A DNA stretch of 64,000 bases, taken from Verrucomicrobiota bacterium. Lineage in GTDB: Bacteria; Verrucomicrobiota; Verrucomicrobiia; CAIQCK01. The stretch spans positions 186,001 to 250,000 of the forward strand of contig JACRQF010000016.1 in the NCBI GenBank assembly GCA_016222825.1. The letters run 5' to 3'. The notes beneath the pieces were generated by a model. That model saw only the letters and a program-made list of their open reading frames with translations, did not search any database and had not been told where the DNA came from. Of this stretch, positions 57,079 to 64,000 are shown piece after piece. A program made the position numbers and the translations under genes. Each line of letters begins with the position of its first letter. Position 1 is the stretch's first letter.

Positions 57079-59983
57079 GCTGCTGCTTCTTCCGGCCTTG
57101 CTGTGGCGCCTCGTCCACCTTCGGAATCGTCAGCGTCGCGACGCGGGTTTCGGACGGGGCGAGGATGACACTGTTATTGGGGGCAGACCGTGGCGGCATG
57201 CTCGGCACTTCGGTGCTGGTGGATAACTTCATTCCTACTGCTACGCGAAACCCAACACGGCTTTCGGCACTTCTTACCCCAGGCAATCCCGCGCGCGCCG
57301 CGCAGCGAGTGCGATTCGGGACGTCGCAATACGCGCCGCCTCGCGATGCGCGCTTGAATGGGTCTCCTTTGCACTGTCCGTCGTGCGCGCCCGCCTCATC
57401 CCATTCGTCCAAACACAATTCCCACAAATTACCCAACATGTCAGCCAAGCCAAATCTGTTACGACCTTGTGTCCCGAAACTGTCCACGGGTGCCACCCAG
57501 TCAAATCCATCGTGCTTCGCTGCCCAGTTCAGTCGTCCTTGTCCGTCCTCCACAGAGTCACCCCACCAGAACTTTGTTTGCGTTCCTGCACGGCACGCAT
57601 ACTCCCACTCTGCTTCAGTTGGCAGGCGCACAACATTATCCGGCGGCAACCGGCCATTTCGCTGTTCGCGTTCGTTTAGCCATTCACAGAAAGCCGTCGC
57701 ATCGTTCCAGCTAATGCATGAAACTGCGTGATTCTCTTGCGAGGGCGCGCCAAACCCCGGATCTCGCCAGTTCAACCCGGACACGCGTGAAGGAGCGCCT
57801 CTTCCCGAGTAATCCACATAGCCTTTCTTTTCCGCATCTGTCCTGTAACCCGTAGCGGCCACGAACTGCTTCCACTGACCGACCGCAACCTCAGTGCGGC
57901 CCAGCCAAAGGCCATTCTTGAGTATTACCCTGCGCACCAGTTCCCCCGGCCATTTCCAGAATGTATTTGTTGTTGTGCCTTGCGCTCCCCACGCCTGCTC
58001 CTCCTTCGTGCTGCCCATCATGAACTCGCCGGGCGGGATGCCCATCAGTTCCATCGTCACGTTGCTGCCGAGAGCGAGGGTGTAAACCTCGCCCACCTTC
58101 GGAGTCGTCGTCAGCGTGGTGACGCGGGTTTCGGGAGGGGCAAGGATGCCGGAGGCAGAGGCGGCGGAGTGTTGGAGTGATGGAGTGGTGGATATGGCGC
58201 TTGGAGCGCCGCGCGTGAACGTGCCTTTTCCCGTCACCTCACGGACTTCGATGCGGTGATAAATCGAGCCGGCTGAGTCCGCGATGCCCAACAATCGGTC
58301 GTCTCGCAACCGTCTCGAATTGAACATCGTCATGTCTTGATAGTCAGTCTTCCACTCCGTCATGAACCGGCCGTCCAAAAACAATCTCACACCATCTTTA
58401 CGAACCTGCACCAACGACGTGTAGTGACGGCCGATCTCCAAGTCCGGTGTCAACAGAACGCCGCTGGGGTTTTCACCCGCGCTCTTGTCGTTGATTATTT
58501 CAAAGCCCAGACACCTTGCGTTGGCTCCCGGCTTCAGACCACCGATAACCAATTGGAAAGTCCGGCCTCCGCCGCGGAGTATTTGCCAAATCGTCATGCG
58601 GGCCTTCTGCGGAGCGAAGACGATACGAAAGTCATACTCCTCCGGTGGTTGGTAGGGAATCTGCAGGCGGGCTGCTTCATGCTCTGCCTCATGCCTTAGT
58701 GCGCCGTTTTCCAACGTCCACTTGCCCTGCACTGCATCTTTCTCGGGATCAATAATGGGCAGCAAGTTGATGGCGTTCTGCCAAGCGGCCTCATCGGCAG
58801 GAAAGACGGTGCTTGGAGTCCCGGCTTTAGCCGGCTGGCCGGAAAGAGATTCCGCCTGAAGGCGGGACTCCGAACCCGTCGTCGCGCCTTCGCGTCTTTC
58901 TTGTTCATCCGTGCGGCTCTTCCACGGCGACCAGGAGAAAAGACCGACCAGGAGCAATGCGGTCACCGCGATGACTCCACCGATCACAAATCTCGAATCA
59001 CGAATCACAGGTTTCGAGTCCCGAACTATCGTCTGCTTTACTGTCGGCACCACTGTCGCAGTCTTTGCCACCGTCGGCTTGAGCGTTGTTCCCTTGCTCG
59101 CAACCGCAGGCGTCAGGGCCGCCGTCGCCGCTGATTGCTGTTGCTGCACGATGTCGCTGACTTGCCACAACTCCGCGATTAGTTCCTCGTAGCTCGCGTG
59201 CCGTTGGTCGGGGACTTTTGACATCATCCTGCCCACCACCGCCGCCAACGCTTGCGGGCAGTTCGGTATGATTGCGAGTATGTCCGGCACCGGGTCGGTG
59301 ACATGCTTCAACACCACCGCCAGCGCCTCGTCCGCGTGGTAAGGCGTCGTGCCTGTCAGCAACTGGTATAGCGTGCAACCGAGACTGTAGATGTCCGCCC
59401 GGAAATCCGTTTCCTTCGACGCCCGCGCCTGCTCGGGACTGATGTAGTGCGGCGAACCCATCATCATTCCCGATTGCGTCATCTCCGTGGCGCCGCCACC
59501 GACGCTCTTGGCTAAGCCGAGATCGCCCACCTTCACTTCGCCCTTGTTGGACAGGAAAATGTTGTCGGGCTTGATGTCGCGGTGAATGAGTTGCGCTTCG
59601 TTCCAAGCGCGCTGGAGCGCGGTCGCCACATGCAGGGTGATGGCGATGGCCTCGACGGCGTCGAGGCAGCCTACGCGCTTGAGCCGCTGGTTGAGCGACT
59701 CGCCTTCGACGAACTCCATGACGATGTAGTAAATGCCGCTCTGTTCGCCGGCGGTGAACACCTGCACCATGTTCGGGTGGTTGAGCTTGGCGGCGGAGGC
59801 GGCTTCGCGGATAAAGCGGGCAACATAAGCGGGGTCACCGCTCAGTTGCTGGGACATGACCTTGAGGGCGACGAAGCGGTCGAGCAACGGCTGGCGGGCC
59901 TTGTAAACGGCACCCATGCCGCCCTCGCCGAGTTTGGCAACGACTTCAAACCCCGCAAAAGTTTGTCCGGTTAGTTCTGCCAA
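57071..59983 (-). CDS. Ser/Thr protein kinase with C-terminal FGE-sulfatase domain
   Basis: A 970-residue protein starting at TTG 59983 (no nearby ATG). PknB-type kinase (about 10-270): glycine loop GEGGMGAVY (19-27), Lys41, HRDIKPDN (134-141, catalytic Asp136), DLG (154-156), 'ISPEQA'. TM helix at about 330-350; a carbohydrate-binding or laminin-like segment (about 400-580); then a formylglycine-generating-enzyme-like domain (about 640-935; 'GEFMMGSTKEE', 'RLPTEAEWEYACRAG', 'GLADMLGNLWELCLDEW'). FGE fusions in this phylum act mostly as binding or sensor domains. The linker is invaded by repeat-derived sequence. Probably a membrane signalling kinase. Confidence 0.9.
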   Translation of the reverse strand: MAELTGQTFAGFEVVAKLGEGGMGAVYKARQPLLDRFVALKVMSQQLSGDPAYVARFIREAASAAKLNHPNMVQVFTAGEQSGIYYIVMEFVEGESLNQRLKRVGCLDAVEAIAITLHVATALQRAWNEAQLIHRDIKPDNIFLSNKGEVKVGDLGLAKSVGGGATEMTQSGMMMGSPHYISPEQARASKETDFRADIYSLGCTLYQLLTGTTPYHADEALAVVLKHVTDPVPDILAIIPNCPQALAAVVGRMMSKVPDQRHASYEELIAELWQVSDIVQQQQSAATAALTPAVASKGTTLKPTVAKTATVVPTVKQTIVRDSKPVIRDSRFVIGGVIAVTALLLVGLFSWSPWKSRTDEQERREGATTGSESRLQAESLSGQPAKAGTPSTVFPADEAAWQNAINLLPIIDPEKDAVQGKWTLENGALRHEAEHEAARLQIPYQPPEEYDFRIVFAPQKARMTIWQILRGGGRTFQLVIGGLKPGANARCLGFEIINDKSAGENPSGVLLTPDLEIGRHYTSLVQVRKDGVRLFLDGRFMTEWKTDYQDMTMFNSRRLRDDRLLGIADSAGSIYHRIEVREVTGKGTFTRGAPSAISTTPSLQHSAASASGILAPPETRVTTLTTTPKVGEVYTLALGSNVTMELMGIPPGEFMMGSTKEEQAWGAQGTTTNTFWKWPGELVRRVILKNGLWLGRTEVAVGQWKQFVAATGYRTDAEKKGYVDYSGRGAPSRVSGLNWRDPGFGAPSQENHAVSCISWNDATAFCEWLNEREQRNGRLPPDNVVRLPTEAEWEYACRAGTQTKFWWGDSVEDGQGRLNWAAKHDGFDWVAPVDSFGTQGRNRFGLADMLGNLWELCLDEWDEAGAHDGQCKGDPFKRASRGGAYCDVPNRTRCAARAGLPGVRSAESRVGFRVAVGMKLSTSTEVPSMPPRSAPNNSVILAPSETRVATLTIPKVDEAPQQGRKKQQPR

Positions 59984-60055
59984 AACGCCTCGCTTGTCTG
60001 CTTGCGCAGTGTAGCGAGTCTGGTCTTTGGGTCAAGACCGGCGTCTGCTCCGCCG

Positions 60056-61849
<1,794 letters not shown>

Positions 61850-61861
61850 AAGAGAAAGTAT

Positions 61862-61932
61862 TTAGCCACAAAGAGACACAAAATACACAAAAGACTTTCC
61901 GGTCTTGTGCCTTTTGTGCCTCTTTGTGGCTA
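61862..61932. repeat. Long hairpin overlapping the hisS stop codon
   Basis: TTAGCCACAAAGAGACACAA...and its complement TGCCTCTTTGTGGCTA form an almost perfect ~30-bp stem around ACTTTCC. The hisS stop (61930-61932) lies inside the right arm. It probably attenuates or stabilises the hisS-aspS transcript. Its layout resembles the repeat at 17271-17354. Confidence 0.8.
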
Positions 61933-63189
61933 GCCTTGCTTGAGCCGTTCTACCAGCCGCGCGACCTCCACCTTCGCTTCCTCGCGCGTGGCCAGCGTCT
62001 TCACCGTCGCCAGGCCTTGCGCCCATTCGTCGCCGATGACGACGGCGAACTTCGCGCCGGCGGCGGAGGCGGCTTCAAATTGCTTGCTGATCTTCAAGGC
62101 GGTCAGCGGATAGTCGCAGGCCTGCCCGGCTTCGCGCAGTTCGCGCACCAGCTTCAACGCCTGCGGTCGCAGTTCTTCCTTCGCGATGACGACGTAGGTG
62201 TCGAGCCGGCCTTCCAGCTTCGGCAACAGCTTCCGCTCCTTCAACAATTCGCATAACACCACGTCGCCCATACCAAAGCCGAGCGCCGGCATGTCCACGC
62301 CACTGATGAGTTGCAGGAGGTTGTCGTAGCGGCCACCGCCGGCGATGGCGCGCAGCTCGCCCTTCTTGTCGAACGCCTCGAAGACGATGCCGGTGTAGTA
62401 GGCCAGCCCGCGCACGATCTTCGGGTCGAACTTCAAGAACTCGCCGAGGCCCTTGTGCGCCATGAGGTCGAAGAACCGTTGCAGCGTGGCCATCTCGGCG
62501 GGAGCTTCTTTCTCGAACATGCCCGTGTCGGCAAACTTGAGAATCGCCGACGCCGCCTCGGCCGAAATGCCGAGCGCATCGAACTTCTTCTGCGTGACGG
62601 CCACCTCGCTGCGTTCGATCTTGTCCACGATGCCAAAGACAGCCGGGTGCTGCTCGTCGGCGATGCCCAGCCCGCGCAGGAAACCATTCCAGACGCGCCG
62701 GTCGCTGACGCGCACGACGAAATCCTCGTGTGTCAGCCCGAAGCTGCGCAACACGTCCACCAGCAACGCCACCAACTCGACATCGGCGGCCACGTCTTTC
62801 TCGCCGACAATGTCGGCGTTCAACTGGAAATGCTCGCGCAACCGGCCGCGCTGCTGCCGCTCGTAGCGGAAGAGCTGCGGGATGGCGAACCACTTCATCG
62901 GCTTCTTGTAGTCGCGCTGCCGCGCGCCGACCATCCGGGCGAACGTCGGCGTCAGTTCCGGCCGCAGCGAGACGGCGCGCTCGCCTTTGTCGGTGAAGTT
63001 GTAAAGCTGGCCGACGATTTCGTCGCCGCTCTTGACCGTGTAGAGTTCCAGCGGCTCCAGCGGCGGCCCGTCATATTCACGGAAGCCGTAGCGCCGGGCG
63101 GCGTCGCGCCATTTGCCGAAGACGTAATTGCGGAGCGCGCAATCGTCCGGGTAAAAGTCGCGGAAGCCGGGAAGGGGTTGGAAGGACAT
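61930..63189 (-). CDS. hisS: Histidyl-tRNA synthetase
   Basis: A 419-residue class II synthetase; ATG 63189 (MSFQPLPGFRDFYPDD) is the natural start, the longer frame being repeat sequence. Motifs: 'SLRPELTPTFARMVGAR' (motif 1/2 region), 'QLFRYERQQRGRLREHFQLN', HisA box 'GIVFEAFDKKGELRAIAGGG' followed by 'RYDNLLQ', and the C-terminal anticodon domain. It is one codon family with aspS downstream. Confidence 0.96.
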   Translation of the reverse strand: MSFQPLPGFRDFYPDDCALRNYVFGKWRDAARRYGFREYDGPPLEPLELYTVKSGDEIVGQLYNFTDKGERAVSLRPELTPTFARMVGARQRDYKKPMKWFAIPQLFRYERQQRGRLREHFQLNADIVGEKDVAADVELVALLVDVLRSFGLTHEDFVVRVSDRRVWNGFLRGLGIADEQHPAVFGIVDKIERSEVAVTQKKFDALGISAEAASAILKFADTGMFEKEAPAEMATLQRFFDLMAHKGLGEFLKFDPKIVRGLAYYTGIVFEAFDKKGELRAIAGGGRYDNLLQLISGVDMPALGFGMGDVVLCELLKERKLLPKLEGRLDTYVVIAKEELRPQALKLVRELREAGQACDYPLTALKISKQFEAASAAGAKFAVVIGDEWAQGLATVKTLATREEAKVEVARLVERLKQG

Positions 63190-63191
63190 GG

Positions 63192-63317
63192 TGATGGGTG
63201 ATGGGTGACTCGTGATTCGTGGTTCGTAATCCGAAAGACATAGTTCAGAAACTGCCCGCGGCTCTGCCGAATTACAGGTTACCAATCACGAATCACCAGT
63301 TACGAGTTACGAATCAC
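63192..63317. repeat. Inverted repeat between the HU gene and hisS
   Basis: GTGACTCGTGATTCGTGGTT (about 63205-63224) and the complementary AACCAATCACGAATCAC-type words at 63277-63317 repeat several times in both directions ('cgaatcacgaatcac'). The HU stop codon (63314-63316) lies in the right arm. The same word is found inside the kinase gene near 58983-59010. Confidence 0.6.
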
Positions 63318-63637
63318 GCCGCCGCCGGCTTCTGGAGCTTCTCCACGCGCTCGGTCATGATCTTGCCGGGCTTGAACTTCGCCACCGCGCGCGGCGGAAT
63401 CTGGACGGTCTGGGTGGGGTTGTTGGGATTGCGGCCGATGCGCGCGCGGCGGAACTTCACCTCGAAGACGCCGAAGTTGCGCAGCTCGACGTTGCGGCCC
63501 TCAGCGAGCGCGTCCACGATGGTGTCGAGGGTCTTCTGGACGATGGCGGCCACGTCCTGCTGTTGCAGGTCCGTCGCGTCGCTGATGCGCGAGGCGATCT
63601 CTCGTTTGGTCAGGTTTGGTTTGTCAGTCGCACTCAT
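63314..63637 (-). CDS. HU/IHF family DNA-binding protein
   Basis: A 107-residue histone-like protein. Typical core: 'LTKREIASRISDATDLQQQD', 'ALAEGRNVELRNFGVFEVKF', and the DNA-binding arm 'RARIGRNPNNPTQTVQIPPR' followed by 'AVAKFKPGKIM'. It bends DNA and organises the nucleoid. Its start overlaps the upstream gene's stop by four bases (ATGA). Confidence 0.95.
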   Translation of the reverse strand: MSATDKPNLTKREIASRISDATDLQQQDVAAIVQKTLDTIVDALAEGRNVELRNFGVFEVKFRRARIGRNPNNPTQTVQIPPRAVAKFKPGKIMTERVEKLQKPAAA

Positions 63638-64000
63638 AAGCCTGTGGTCTTCTCCGTTTGCGCCGGTCGCGGCCCGCGCGGTTCGAACAGTTTATCCGGC
63701 CCGGTCTGCGTGAAATTCATCAGCCACAACACTGCGGCAACCACCGCGCCCATCAAAAGCAGGATGACCACGGGGTTCCGCAGAACGCGGCCGATGTAAT
63801 AGCCAAGGGCGCTGACGGAAGCAAGTTGAAGTTTCCGCGCCTTCAGCCGGCCCAGCAGCCCTTGCAGGATGATATAGCTGTGGTGCCATGCCGTCTCCAG
63901 CGCCCGCACCTGTGAGTCGCCGATTTCGTTCAACCGGTGCAGCGATGCAACCGCCGCCAGGATTTCCACGGTCTGGTCGCCCTGCTCGCGGTGCCCGCCC
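63634..64000 (-). CDS. Membrane protein, unknown (5' partial)
   Basis: The frame is open to the right window edge; at least 121 residues are visible. A helical, soluble part ('ILAAVASLHRLNEIGDSQVR', 'WHHSYIILQGLLGRLKARKL') precedes one TM helix ('NPVVILLLMGAVVAAVLWLM') and a short Pro-rich tail. It is translationally coupled to the HU gene (ATGA overlap). No family was recognised. Confidence 0.6.
   Translation of the reverse strand, partial: GGHREQGDQTVEILAAVASLHRLNEIGDSQVRALETAWHHSYIILQGLLGRLKARKLQLASVSALGYYIGRVLRNPVVILLLMGAVVAAVLWLMNFTQTGPDKLFEPRGPRPAQTEKTTGL

Overview
This is a high-GC, gene-dense bacterial chromosome segment. The gene set suggests a member of Verrucomicrobiota, probably near the Pedosphaera/Limisphaerales group. 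The hints are a Ser/Thr kinase fused to a sulfatase-modifying-factor (FGE-sulfatase) domain, a Tat-dependent Gfo/Idh/MocA oxidoreductase, a DUF2934 protein, two REP-associated tyrosine transposases and many kinase-less PAS proteins. No rRNA or marker gene here proves the lineage, so this placement is inference.

Layout. 1-9.5 kb: a partial LEA-type protein, a MidA/NDUFAF7-type methyltransferase, nuoA and tRNA-Asp, then a small accessory patch (2.2-4.0 kb) of minus-strand orphan genes with an attC-like site, a polysaccharide-deacetylase-like protein, an MFS transporter, a membrane-anchored HNH nuclease, tRNA-Gly, a thioesterase, a Nudix hydrolase and a cyclophilin. 9.5-26.3 kb: a signalling island, all on the minus strand. 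It holds a CheB-CheR-PAS fusion, one true histidine kinase, three response-regulator proteins and three PAS sensors that lack a kinase domain. The three kinase-less sensors and one of the response regulators end in the same ~35-residue C-terminal module. The island is interrupted by several families of palindromic repeats and by a repeat-invaded RAYT transposase. 26.3-40.4 kb: mainly housekeeping and metabolism (accD, comF, CPBP protease, uppP, thiS-thiH-thiG, larE and a LarA-like racemase, an esterase). 40.4-43.9 kb: a second accessory patch with a protein carrying four HTH-like repeats plus a zinc ribbon, an exact 21-bp-period repeat array, several small orphan genes and a 40-bp direct repeat. 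43.9-64 kb: oxidoreductase, the cell-shape and elongation operon mreB-mreC-mreD-mrdA-rodA followed by an RNase E/G gene, pyrF, an M29 aminopeptidase, a second RAYT flanked by ~180-bp direct repeats, the Ser/Thr kinase-FGE protein, and an HU-hisS-aspS group.

How the genes work together. The mre/mrd genes form the lateral-wall synthesis machine, with UppP recycling its lipid carrier elsewhere in the window. thiS/thiH/thiG make the thiazole of thiamine. LarE next to a LarA-like protein suggests nickel-pincer racemase chemistry. The signalling island looks like one histidine kinase and its regulators surrounded by sensor subunits that cannot phosphorylate by themselves and may communicate through the shared tail. 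Repeats are unusually abundant: at least four palindromic (REP-like) families and two separate 21-bp-period tandem arrays. Most of the very long overlapping reading frames on the opposite strand are GC-driven shadows and are not listed.
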